Source: Baffinella frigidus (taxonomy: Eukaryota > Cryptophyceae > Cryptomonadales > Baffinellaceae). Taken from it: a stretch of DNA of 11,213 bases. The translations under genes were made by a program, and so were the position numbers. The notes beneath the pieces are model-generated. The model was not told the DNA's origin. It saw nothing but the letters and a program-made list of their open reading frames with translations, and ran no database searches. Every line of letters starts with the position of its first letter. The stretch's first letter is position 1. The DNA lies in assembly GCA_026770585.1 (NCBI GenBank), contig MU646320.1, positions 1,042,010 through 1,053,222 of the forward strand. The letters are read 5' to 3'. Positions 1 through 6,812 of the stretch are shown here, piece by piece.

Positions 1-64
1 GAGGGCGAGGGAGGGGGGAGGGGGGATGGCGAGAAGCGGAGGGGGTGGGAGAGGGGTGACACAC
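1..64 (-). other. Start of intron 7
   Basis: It begins GTGTGTCACC and is almost wholly C and T on the sense strand up to the window edge. The next exon lies outside the window. Confidence 0.6.
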
Positions 65-200
65 CGTCTGTTTCATCGGGTGATTGGTCTTGCTCAAATC
101 CGCGCCGAGCTCAACGAGGTGCCAGAAGGCAGATTCGGACACGCTCCGTGCTGCGAGATGCATGGCCGTCTCGTCCTCCATCACCTCGATCTGTGGAAGC
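65..200 (-). CDS. Exon 7: ankyrin repeat 5
   Basis: This 136-nt exon (phase 2 in, phase 0 out) follows GACGACAG. It encodes LPQIEVMEDETAMHLAARSV, then SESAFWHLVELGADLSK and TNHPMKQT, and ends at ACG|GTGTGT. DETAMHLAAR and FWHLVELGADLSKTN together make a complete ankyrin repeat. It is the only copy in the roughly 185-bp array to include the second helix; four upstream copies stop soon after HLAA. The sequence after the donor is strongly pyrimidine-rich on the sense strand, as expected of an intron. The gene continues beyond the window, since no stop is present. Confidence 0.85.
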
Positions 201-1030
201 CTGTCGTGTCGTATACACATTCGTCAATATACGTATATAGATATACATAGTCGTCAATATACTTATACAGATTCGTCGTAATCCGTTATACAGATTTGGT
301 AATATACGTATCAGATTCGGACACGCTGCGTGCTGCGAGATGCATGGCCGTCTCATCCTCCATCACTTCGATCTGTGGAAGCCTGTTGTGTCGTATACAG
401 ATTCCGTCAATATACGCCATATACGGTTACAAATTCGTCGTAATCCGTCAATATACATATACAGATTCGGTAATATACGAGTGCACATCCGCATGCCAGC
501 GTCTTGAGTGCTGCGAGGTGCATGGCCGTCTCGTCCTCCATCACCTCGATCTGTGGAAGCCTGCCACCAGCCACCAGCCACTTGCCCGTCAATATACGTG
601 TATTTGCCCGGCAATATACGTGTCTTGCCCGTCAATATACGTGTAAAGATTCGATAGTATACGTTCCAGTAGTCAGATCCGCATGCCAGCGTCTTGAATG
701 CGGCGAGGTGCATGACCGTCTCGTCCTCCAGCACCTCGATCTGCGGGAGCCTGTTGTGTCGTATACAGATTCGTCAATATACGTATATAGATATACATAT
801 TTGTCAATATACGTATACAGATTCGTCGTAATCCGTCAATATATGTATACAGATTTGGTAATATACGTATGCAGATTCGGACACGGAGCGTGCGGCGAGG
901 TGCATCGCTGTCTCGTCCTCCATCACCTCGATCTGCGGGAGCCTGTTGTACCGTTTGTTGTAATATACGTATACAGATTCCGTCAATATACGTCATATAC
1001 GGTTACAAATTCGTCGTAATCCGTCAATAT
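200..1030 (-). repeat. Array of 178-192 bp units carrying truncated exon 7 copies
   Basis: Acceptor-side exon 7 copies begin at 942, 750, 560 and 382, ahead of the complete one at 200. All keep AG|GCT.CC and read LPQIEV.EDET.MHLAA. They then diverge (RSVSES or KTLACG) and run into AT-rich intron made of a roughly 20-bp subrepeat, GTCAATATACGTATACAGATT. None includes the FWHLVELGADL half. Confidence 0.9.
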
Positions 1031-1400
1031 ACGTAGATGTATTCGTTAAGATGCGTGTACAGATCCAGGTCATCAGTGGATATTTCAGATACAAGTCTTG
1101 GTTTTCGGCGGGAGTGTCCGCACACTGAACCTACCGAAAATCCTGCAGAAAATCCTGCTAAAAATCTGATGGATTTGCTGCTCCGCTGGGCTCTTCGATG
1201 GACACACCTACTGACGAATCACCAGATGCATGGAGATGTGCTGAGAGGTCCGAGGATCGCAGAAAATAATCTAGCTCTGCCTCACTCGGGCCGACCGACT
1301 TTTCTCTCAAGTTGACACGCTGCGGTACAAACCCGTCAACTTTTCCGCTCCAAACCGTCCGGGCTCGCCACAACGATGCGCCCAAATAGACTGAGACATA

Positions 1401-1700
1401 GCTGCGGCTCGATCCGTACCGGGTGGAGCCCGTGGAGCCCTTGACAGCGGGGACAGCCCAAATAGACTGAGACATATACAACACGTATATTCTGATAAAA
1501 AAAGGTATATCGTGATCATTCAGCTGCGGCTCGATCCGTACCGGGTGGAGCCCTTGGAGCCCTTGGCAGCGGGGCGAGCCCAAATACACTGAGACAGATA
1601 GAATGCGTATATTCTGATCGAAAAACGTATATTGTGATCATTCAGCTGCGGCTTGATCCGTACCGGGTGGAGCCCTTGGAGCCCTTTGCAGCGGGGACAG
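1401..1700. repeat. 122-bp tandem repeat, about 2.5 copies
   Basis: GCTGCGGCT.GATCCGTACC recurs at 1401, 1523 and 1645, exactly 122 bp apart. Each full unit ends with an AT-rich stretch (CGTATATTCTGAT and TGATCATT). A truncated unit end precedes the first copy at about 1381. Confidence 0.93.
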
Positions 1701-1765
1701 CCTGCGTCGCGCGCGTCTCCGGGTCGAACCCCATCCGGTCCACCATCAGCCTGCGTGCCAGCACA

Positions 1766-1821
1766 GCGGGGCATAAGTTGCGGGGCATAAGTTGCGGGGC
1801 ATAAGTTGCGGGGCATAAGTT
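1766..1821. repeat. 14-bp minisatellite, four copies
   Basis: Four exact copies of GCGGGGCATAAGTT in tandem. Confidence 0.95.
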
Positions 1822-2145
1822 GCGCAGGATGTCAAAAGTTGTCGGGAGTGTGGAGGGCGTGTGGAGGCTCGCTGGCTGACAGGGCACACGAAACCCCATC
1901 CGGTCCACCATCAGTCTGGGGGTAGGGTGTGGAGGTTTGGGGTTTAGGGTTTGGGGTTTGGGGTTTGGGGTTTGGGGTGCAGGGTTTAGGGTATAGGGTT
2001 TCGGGTTTGTTTCGGGTTTAGAACATCCGGTCTACCATCATCCTTCACGCACACCGCGTCACAAGTTGCGCGGCATGTCAAAAGTGGTGGGACAGTAGAG
2101 GGCGTGGGGAGCTTCACTGGCAGACTGGGCACACGAAACGCCGGG
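1815..2145. repeat. Direct duplication flanking a telomere-like tract
   Basis: 1815-1895 (AAGTTGCGC, ATGTCAAAAGT, GGGCACACGAAAC) recurs at 2063-2140. Between them 1935-2021 is degenerate TTTAGGG/TTTGGGG repeat, again C-rich on the sense strand. Confidence 0.85.
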
Positions 2146-2272
2146 AGGGACCGTGAGCAGGGCTGGGGAAGGAAGCGAAAACGCTGCCAAGCACGAGAGC
2201 TGGCCATCTGAGCCATCCCCGCCCGCCGCTGTTTTGCAGCAGCGGGCAAGAAGCACATCGCACCTGACGAGC

Positions 2273-2365
2273 GTGACCCAACAGTCTATGCGCCGTAAAG
2301 ACGATGAGCCTTAAACGATGCGCATGACAGGGCCACGGTTTGCGTGACAGGGAAGATAGACGTTC
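2273..2365. repeat. Inverted duplicate of 3904-4129
   Basis: Reverse-complementing this stretch gives CCTGTCACGCAAACCGT, AAGGCTCATCGTCTTTAC and GCGCATAGACT in the order found at about 3910-3990, followed by GTTGGGTCAC found at 4120-4129 after the foldback element. Confidence 0.8.
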
Positions 2366-2377
2366 GGGGCGTTGTAC

Positions 2378-2435
2378 CTGACGAGCTCGCCGGCGGCTCC
2401 AGAGGTCGTCATGACAGCATAGTGCAGAAAACCAT
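2378..2435 (-). pseudogene. Partial copy of exon 6, donor side
   Basis: It reads LHYAVMTTSGAAGELV up to CAG|GTACAA. Its left end lies exactly at the centre of a palindrome. A shorter donor-side piece (GCTCGTCAG|GTGCG) lies near 2262-2270. Confidence 0.8.
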
Positions 2436-2455
2436 ATGGCCTTCTGCACTACGCT
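2416..2455. repeat. 40-bp near-perfect palindrome
   Basis: The two 20-bp arms match at 17 positions with no spacer, centred on CCATATGG. Each arm ends in the LHYA-coding stretch of exon 6, head to head. Confidence 0.85.
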
Positions 2456-2501
2456 CTATAATCGGGGATGCTTCGGGACCACATAGTTCGGGACGCCGTA
2501 C

Positions 2502-2582
2502 CTGACGAGCTCGCCGGCGGCTCCAGAGGTCGTCATAGCAGCGTAGTGCAGCGCGGTCAGCGAGAACCCATCGCGCGCGTCC
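2502..2582 (-). CDS. Exon 6: ankyrin repeat 4
   Basis: This 81-nt exon (phase 2 at both ends) encodes DARDGFSLTALHYAAMTTSG then AAGELV between ATGACAG and CAG|GTACGG. DARDGFSLTALHYAA is close to the ankyrin consensus D..G.TALHYAA. The split arginine codon at its end is completed by exon 7, giving GELV-R-LPQIEV. It is the same length and phase as exon 5. Four acceptor-side partial copies lie upstream (starting 3616, 3059, 2874, 2769); donor-side copies lie downstream at 2378-2435 and near 2262-2270. Confidence 0.88.
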
Positions 2583-3070
2583 CTGTCATGCCACGCCAGG
2601 CCAAACATCAGAATGTGCCACAAGTCAATCTTGAAATGGTCTCGATTTGTCTGAAGTTATTTCTGAGATTCTTTCCCAGGAAACACGCCAAACGTCAGCA
2701 ATTGGAGCCGTTGGCATGCGCGATAATGGTAAGTGCAGCGCCGTCAGCGAGAACCCGTTGCGCGCGTCCCTGAGAGAGGGACACAGGGGTTAGGGTTCCT
2801 TGCCACAAACATGGAATGTATGGTGGCCATGTTAGTTCCGATCCGTAATAAACGAGAAGCCGCCCCGCGCGTCCCTGCCCACGCCAGGTCACACACCAGA
2901 ATTTCCCCCAAGTTAATCTTGAAATGATCTCGATTTGCATGAAGTTATCACTGAGATTCTTTCCCGGGAAACACGCGCCAAACGTCGGCGATTGGAGCCG
3001 TTGTCACGGGCAATAATGGTAAGTGCAGCGCCGTCAGCGAGAACTCGTCGCGCGCGTCCCTGTCCAGGTC
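2575..3070. repeat. 288-290 bp tandem duplication
   Basis: CTTTCCCAGGAAACACGCCA at 2671 corresponds to 2959 and AAGTGCAGCGCCGTCAGCGA at 2731 to 3021. Each unit includes an acceptor-side copy of exon 6 and the ATCTTGAAATG.TCTCGATTTG block. Confidence 0.85.
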
Positions 3071-3246
3071 ACGCATCAGAATGTGCCGTGGCACGGAATG
3101 CCGGAATTTCATAGGCAAAATTTTACAATTTATAAACTGGATTTCAATCAAAGTTACTACACGTTTGCTTTAATATTACATGTAAAGATCGTTGAGTGTA
3201 GCAAATTTGATGGAATCCAGCTTATAAAAACCCCGGTCACGCATCA

Positions 3247-3346
3247 GAATTTGCCGTGGTGTGGAATGCCGGAATTTGCCGTGGTGCGGAATGCCGGAAT
3301 TTTCCGTGGTGCGGAATGCCGGAATTTCCCGTGGTGCGGAATGCTG
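3247..3346. repeat. 25-bp minisatellite, four copies
   Basis: Four tandem copies of a unit starting GAATTTGCCGTGGTG and ending GGAATGCCG, with one to three differences each. Single related units occur near 3090 and 4405. A 25-bp period shifts frame each copy, so it is unlikely to code. Confidence 0.95.
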
Positions 3347-3374
3347 GAACTGCACACATTCGTAAGGCCCATAG

Positions 3375-3535
3375 CCACACAGCGGGCTACGAAAGGATTT
3401 TCGGCCCATTTCGGGCGGAGTTTCCGTTACCTTATCTGTAGGAACCCCCCTATGTCCCTACGGGTTGCCTACTGTACGGTCGTAGGTCTTATCGCTTAGG
3501 GGGCATTCAAAATCCCTTCGAAGTCCGCTGTGTGG
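3375..3535. mobile_element. 161-bp element with 27-bp terminal inverted repeats
   Basis: 3375-3401 and 3509-3535 pair at 24 of 27 positions (CCACACAGCGG...CGAA.GGATTTT). A partial second copy at 6228-6322 supports a dispersed family. It is non-coding. Confidence 0.75.
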
Positions 3536-3755
3536 TTTCAGGGGGAGTTGACTTAGGCGAAATGTTCTGTCTCCGAGCGTAGTCATGCGCACCGTCGGAA
3601 GTCCTCCCGCGCGTCCCTAACATGCCACGCCACGCCATACGTCCGAGTTTCAACAGCAGTGTACGGAACGAGGAGCCCAAATTAACTGAGGCAGAGCTAG
3701 GTGTCATTTGGTGCCAGGCCGTGTCGGTGTCCCGCGCGTCTCCCACCGTCGTACG

Positions 3756-3882
3756 AAGGTTGATAGACACCGTCGTATCCGCAAGTCTATCAACCTTACG
3801 ACTATGGGCCGTACACATAGTCGCAAGGTTGATAACCTTACGACTATGGGCCGTACCCATAGCCGTAAGGTGGATAGACTTG
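3756..3882. repeat. Cluster of overlapping hairpins
   Basis: 3756-3768 pairs exactly with 3785-3797; 3791-3806 with 3816-3831 (15/16); 3835-3850 with 3856-3871 (15/16); and 3782-3808 with 3856-3882 (25/27). The motif AACCTTACGACTATGGGCCG is repeated in both orientations, which also gives near-mirror open frames on both strands. Confidence 0.85.
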
Positions 3883-3990
3883 TGGATAGGCTCAAAGACT
3901 TGTGGAGCAAGTCTATCGTCCCTGTCACGCAAACCGTGTCCCTGTCATGCACACCGTTTTAAGGCTCATCGTCTTTACAGCGCATAGACT

Positions 3991-4119
3991 CCACCCTGGA
4001 GGCAACCCAGGGGCAAATCTTACGTCAATCTCCCACAGATGCGCCCGGATTCCGGGCGCATTTGCATGGGAGTTGGCTTAAGAAACCATCAATTTGCCCA
4101 TTAGTTGCCTCCAGGGTGG
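3991..4119. mobile_element. 129-bp foldback element with an empty site in the window
   Basis: Ends CCACCCTGGAGGCAAC (3991-4006) and its complement (4104-4119) are exact; the arms continue imperfectly to a perfect 10-bp stem at 4039-4048/4052-4061. The flanks CATAGACT and GTTGGGTCAC are adjacent, in inverse orientation, at 2273-2290, with no element and no extra bases. Confidence 0.8.
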
Positions 4120-4189
4120 GTTGGGTCACTCATCTCCAGGCTTGAGAGTAATAACGAGGAGGAAATATCCTTTCGGGATTACCTGAAAT

Positions 4190-4382
4190 ACCACTCGAGA
4201 ATGCTAGAGGGGCCTATTTACATGTGGGGTTGTAAATATGTGTACCAGGATAAGGTAAAGTAACCTCCTGACTGTGCAATTTGAGCAGAGTCACGTGACC
4301 ATTCAACGAACGTTACTACACAAATGCCCTCTTTTAAAAGCACATCGGTTTTAAATAGGCCCCTCTAGCATTCTCGTGTGGT
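4190..4382. mobile_element. MITE-like element with 31-bp terminal inverted repeats
   Basis: 4190-4220 and 4352-4382 are inverted repeats identical at 30 of 31 positions (ACCAC.CGAGAATGCTAGAG...). The 131-bp interior is non-coding and AT-richer than its surroundings. I see no clear target-site duplication. Confidence 0.8.
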
Positions 4383-4649
4383 TCATCCCTGTCCACACAT
4401 CAGAATTTGCCGAGGTGCAGAATGCCGGAATTAGGTTGACGCCGGAATGAAAGGTTCCACCCTTACCACACGAGGCTACCCGTGCACCCAGAATACCGTT
4501 CGATTGTACCGTTTTGTATGGGAGTTGGTCACGTGGCTACACGCAAAGCGTGTATCGAGTCGTTCTATCCGACCACACCAACATGAAAATTGCTACATAA
4601 TTTCAACCCCGGGGTTTAAATTGAAGAATGGAATAGCCTCGTGTGGTAC

Positions 4650-5050
4650 CTGGTGTAGCCGTCGGCCTGGAAGAGCGCACCGTCTTAAGTCCCATAGTCT
4701 TAAGGCTCCTAGACTTTTGGATCACTCATCTCCAGGCTTGAGAGTAACGACGAAGAAGCATTTCGGCATGAAACGGAGTATGATTTCGGTATTACCTGGT
4801 GTAGGCGTCGGCCTCGAAGAGCGCACGGCTGACGTCAGCCACTCGGGAATTTCCAGGAAATGAAGTTCCATGCTATCGCAGGCATGGATCTGATGACAAA
4901 ATACCTCCCCCCGCCCTTAACATGTCACAAAACGGCCCAATCTCGTCAAAATTTCTTTCACTTTTGCCCGACCCGGCGACCCGGCCCAGAAAAAATCAAG
5001 CCAACCCGGATTCTACAACATCTGGTGTAGGCGTCGGTCTCGAAGATCGC
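4650..5050 (-). pseudogene. Three partial copies of exon 5, donor side
   Basis: ALFEADAYTR-like sequence ends at 5022 (donor GT lost, CAGATGTT), 4796 (CAG|GTAATA) and 4650 (ALFQADGYT, CAG|GTACCA). The copies ending at 5022 and 4650 are preceded by CTTAAGACGGTGCG rather than the start of the exon. The following intron sequence (AAACGC or AAATGC, TTCTTCGT, TACTCTCAAGCCTGGAGATG) is repeated with them, and again near 4125-4185. Confidence 0.8.
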
Positions 5051-5183
5051 ACCGTCTTAAGGCCCGTAGTCTTAAGGCTCCTACACTTTTGGATCACTCA
5101 TCTCCAGGCTTGAGAGTAATAACGAAGAAGCGTTTCGGCATTAAATGCATGATTTCGGGATGACCGTTTGATTTCGGGATTAC

Positions 5184-5264
5184 CTGGTGTAGGCGTCGGC
5201 CTCGAAGAGCGCGCGGCTGACGCGCAGCTGCCCCTTCATCGCCGCCACGTGCAACGCCTCCCTC
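5184..5264 (-). CDS. Exon 5: ankyrin repeat 3
   Basis: This 81-nt exon (phase 2 at both ends) encodes REALHVAAMKGQLRVSRALF then EADAYT, with the flanking arginine codon split at the donor. Its acceptor GTGGCAG lies just after a long TC tract on the sense strand; its donor is CAG|GTAATC. The residues match the ankyrin pattern .ALHVAA..G.L.V.RAL.EA.A closely. Joined to exon 6 it reads EADAYT-R-DARDGFSLTALH, giving a 34-residue repeat. Length and phase make it symmetric, so skipping would remove one repeat without a frameshift. Two acceptor-side copies lie upstream and three donor-side copies downstream. Confidence 0.88.
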
Positions 5265-5283
5265 CTGCCACACGCCCGCCGTC

Positions 5284-5393
5284 AGAGAGAGAGAGAGCGA
5301 GAGAGAGCGAGAGAGATAGAGAGCGAGCGAGCGAGAGAGAGAGAGAGAGAGAGCGAGAGCGAGAGAGAGAGAGCGAGAGAGAGAGAGAGAGAG
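5284..5393. repeat. Interrupted (GA)n microsatellite
   Basis: About 110 bases of GA with occasional GC interruptions. On the gene's sense strand it is a long TC tract ending about 20 nt upstream of the exon 5 acceptor, where a polypyrimidine tract is expected. Confidence 0.95.
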
Positions 5394-5430
5394 GACCGGC
5401 CCGGAATTCATGTACACGGGAGGCGTTTAA

Positions 5431-5558
5431 CAATGCCTCCCTCCTGGTTCAGGGTTCGGAGGTAAGGGGTTAGAGATTAGGGGTTAGGGGTTAGGGGTTA
5501 GGGGTTAGGGGTGTGCTGGGGTGAATAGCCCGACCGCAGCCGCCACAACGCCTCCCTC
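5431..5558 (-). pseudogene. Two partial copies of exon 5, acceptor side
   Basis: CAG|GAGGGAGGC occurs at exon positions 5558 and 5443 as well as at the real 5264. The 5558 copy preserves the upstream TC tract and loses CACG within LHV; the 5443 copy diverges after GGCATTG. Neither continues as an ankyrin repeat. Confidence 0.75.
5465..5513. repeat. Telomere-like repeat tract
   Basis: Tandem TTAGGGG units lie on the plus strand, CCCCTAA on the sense strand of the gene. They sit about 20 nt upstream, in gene sense, of the partial exon 5 acceptor at 5444. Confidence 0.9.
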
Positions 5559-5574
5559 CTGCCACACGCCCGCC

Positions 5575-5577
<3 letters not shown>

Positions 5578-5621
<44 letters not shown>
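5578..5621. repeat. (GA)n microsatellite, second copy
   Basis: It is an uninterrupted GA run. Flanks on both sides (GCCACACGCCCGCCGTCA and GGACCGGCCCGGAATTCATG) match those of the tract at 5284, so the two are duplicates. Confidence 0.95.
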
Positions 5622-5624
<3 letters not shown>

Positions 5625-5726
5625 CGGCCCGGAATTCATGTAGACGAGAGGCGTTTAACGCAAACTCCAGCCCCTTACGCAAACTCCTCCACAATCAGCG
5701 ATGACTCCCAAAACAAATAGGGGGGG

Positions 5727-6208
5727 TCGGAGCAGGATGCCACATCCGTCCATGTCGGCTATCTAGAATCGGGGGTGAAACTCTTTCAGAGTTCACTGCC
5801 AGCCAGAACATTTCACCAAAAGTCAACTGCCCCTCAGAGCCAGAGCCTTGAGCCAATCGGGTGCTCTGGGAGCACCCTCCCCGGCAACGTACTGTTGAGG
5901 TTCAGCCGGCTGACGTAAGGTAAAATATCCTGGCTAGCAGTGGAGTAGGGCGCCGCACCCGTCCATGTCTACCGCCGGGGCGCACACGAGCCCTAGCGCT
6001 TACGGATGGAGCGGCGAGAGGCGTTTTTTTACCCGACCCGTCTGCATTCGCGGGCTACACGTAGGGGGGGTTCGGAGTAGGGTGGCAGACCCATCCATAT
6101 CGAGAGCCGGGGGGCGCGCGCGCCCTGACCCTTGAGGATGGTGCGGACGAAGATTCAAAAAAACATATTAAGGGGGGGGGGTCCGAGCAGGGTGGTAGAC
6201 CCGTCCAT
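5727..6208 (-). pseudogene. Four partial copies of exon 4, donor side
   Basis: ATGGACGG|GT-type junctions followed by intron-start sequence recur with ATG at 6208, 6098, 5966 and 5753. The one near 6098 also keeps FVRTILKGQG upstream of it, frameshifted and without an acceptor. The copy at 5753 has lost GT (GGATGTGG). All lie downstream of complete exon 4. Confidence 0.75.
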
Positions 6209-6450
6209 GCGGAGAGACGGCGCGCGCGGAACCCCGTAGGGACATATGGGGGTTCCTGCGAATCAGGTAACGGACACTCGGGCATTTCCTGCCCGAAAAT
6301 CCCTTCGTAGCCGGCTGTGTGCCGCAACTTACTGCTGAGGTTCAACCAGTTGACGTAAGGTAAAACATCTTGGCTAGCAGTGGAGTAGGGCGGCAGACCC
6401 GTCCATGTCTACCGCCGGGGCGCGTCGACCACCCTGCCGCTTGAGGATCG
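5881..6450. repeat. Direct duplication with 440-bp offset
   Basis: The block beginning near 5881 (ACTGTTGAGGTTCA, TGACGTAAGGTAAAA, GGCTAGCAGTGGAGTAGGG) recurs from 6321 to about 6430 with scattered changes. The 6321 copy contains the donor end of exon 4; the 5881 copy lacks most of the exon. Confidence 0.85.
6228..6322 (-). mobile_element. Half copy of the 3375-3535 element
   Basis: Read on the minus strand, CACACAGCCGGCTACGAAGG, then a TTTTCGGGC block, TCCGTTAC and AGGAACCCC, it matches the left and middle parts of the element at 3375 in order. The second terminal repeat is missing. Confidence 0.7.
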
Positions 6451-6471
6451 TGCGGACGATGCCCTCGTGCC
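6399..6471 (-). CDS. Exon 4: rest of ankyrin repeat 2 and loop
   Basis: This 73-nt exon (phase 1 in, phase 2 out) follows CGCTAG, where the telomere-like intron ends. It encodes HEGIVRTILKRQGGRRAPAV then DMD, with split glycine codons at both ends. HEGIVRTILKRQGG is a canonical second ankyrin helix, and VDMDG is the loop leading into the next repeat, whose REALHVAA sits at the start of exon 5. The donor is GACGG|GTCTGCC. Reading through the donor gives DMDGSAALLHC followed by TAG; this looks ankyrin-like by chance, but the splice restores the consensus better and avoids the stop. Several donor-side copies follow downstream. Confidence 0.8.
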
Positions 6472-6754
6472 CTAGCGTTTCGGGTTTAGGGTTGAGATTT
6501 TAGGGACTGGGGTTCGGGGTTTGGGGTTTAGGGTTTAGGGTGTGGGGTTTGGGGTTTAGGGTTTGGGGTTTAGGGTTTAGGGTTGATGGTTGAATGTTTA
6601 GGGTTTAGGGTTTAGGGTTTAGGGCGTGGGGTTTAGGGTTTAGGGTGTGGGGTTTAGGGTTTAGGGTGTGGGGTTTAGGGTTTAGGGTGTGGGGTGTGGG
6701 GTGTGGGTGTGGGGTTCAGGGTTGGGGTTTTAGGGTTGAGGGTTGAGGGTGTAC
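6472..6754 (-). repeat. Intron 3: telomere-type repeat tract
   Basis: About 270 of its 283 bases (6481-6750) are TTTAGGG-like repeats with variants (GGGGTTT, GGGTGTG) on the plus strand, so the sense strand reads CCCTAAA. It is bounded by donor G|GTACAC and acceptor CGCTAG. The CTAAAC units resemble branch points, and the C/T content supplies pyrimidine. Confidence 0.85.
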
Positions 6755-6812
6755 CGCGCGCACACGCCATATGCAGCCAGCTCTCGCGCCGCGTCTGGTG
6801 CCGCCCGACCAT
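6755..6812 (-). CDS. Exon 3: start of ankyrin repeat 2
   Basis: This 58-nt exon (phase 0 in, phase 1 out) encodes MVGRHQTRRESWLHMACAR plus one base of the next codon. It follows GTGCAG and ends at G|GTACAC. SWLHMACARG matches the ankyrin first helix (T.LH.A...G), and the next exon supplies the expected HEGIVRTIL. Four further acceptor-side copies begin upstream at 7085, 7358, 7589 and 7843. Differences among copies are partly silent in this frame (GTC/GTG, CGG/CGA, CAT/CAC), which supports it. Only this copy keeps GT at the donor; those at 7085 and 7358 have GC there. An alternative frame giving DAARELAAHGV also looks faintly ankyrin-like but does not match the flanking phases. Confidence 0.75.

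Larger units (their letters stand above)
201..2501 (-). other. Intron 6 (about 2.3 kb)
   Basis: It runs from GTACGG to GACGACAG. It contains donor-side copies of exon 6, a near-perfect palindrome, an inverted duplication, a telomere-like tract, 14-bp and 122-bp tandem repeats and four truncated copies of exon 7. Between about 1158 and 1370 the minus strand has an open, protein-like frame (SEAELDYFLRSSDLSAHLHA), but I cannot give it matching splice sites. Confidence 0.6.
2732..3616 (-). pseudogene. Four partial copies of exon 6, acceptor side
   Basis: AG|GGACGCGCG starts occur at 3616 (DARED...), 3059 (DARDEFSLTALHL), 2874 (DARGGFSF) and 2769 (DARNGFSLTALHL). The 2769 copy has the best pyrimidine tract (CCCTCTCTCAG). 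None continues into the MTTSGAAGELV half or keeps its donor. Confidence 0.8.
2583..5183 (-). other. Intron 5 (about 2.6 kb)
   Basis: It runs from GTAATC to ATGACAG and is the largest intron seen. It holds three donor-side copies of exon 5, a 193-bp terminal-inverted-repeat element, a 129-bp foldback, a hairpin cluster, a 161-bp element, a 25-bp minisatellite and four acceptor-side copies of exon 6. Stretches such as 4383-4640 and 4860-5015 show no gene. Confidence 0.6.
5265..6398 (-). other. Intron 4 (about 1.1 kb)
   Basis: It runs from GTCTGC to GTGGCAG. From the gene's 5' side it holds copies of the exon 4 donor region, a partial inverted-repeat element, a duplicated block, two GA/TC tracts, a telomere-like tract and two partial copies of exon 5. 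Confidence 0.6.

Noticed and set aside
156-1000. CRISPR-like array from regular repeats
   Set aside because: Units are about 185 bp, carry exon pieces, and have no short unique spacers; nothing prokaryotic is nearby.
2728-3020. Perfect-looking donor GGTAAGTG on the plus strand, twice
   Set aside because: It lies antisense to exon 6 copies, with no plus-strand coding sequence before it.
5251-5430. GA tract as a transposon with AACGCCTCCC/GGGAGGCGTT ends
   Set aside because: The left end is simply the start of exon 5, and the right end is not consistent between the two copies.
5740-6410. DMDGSATLL repeats as coding ankyrin exons
   Set aside because: The part after DMDG is better explained as intron start (GTCTGCC...); reading through meets TAG at exon 4, while splicing to exon 5 gives DMDGREALHVAA.
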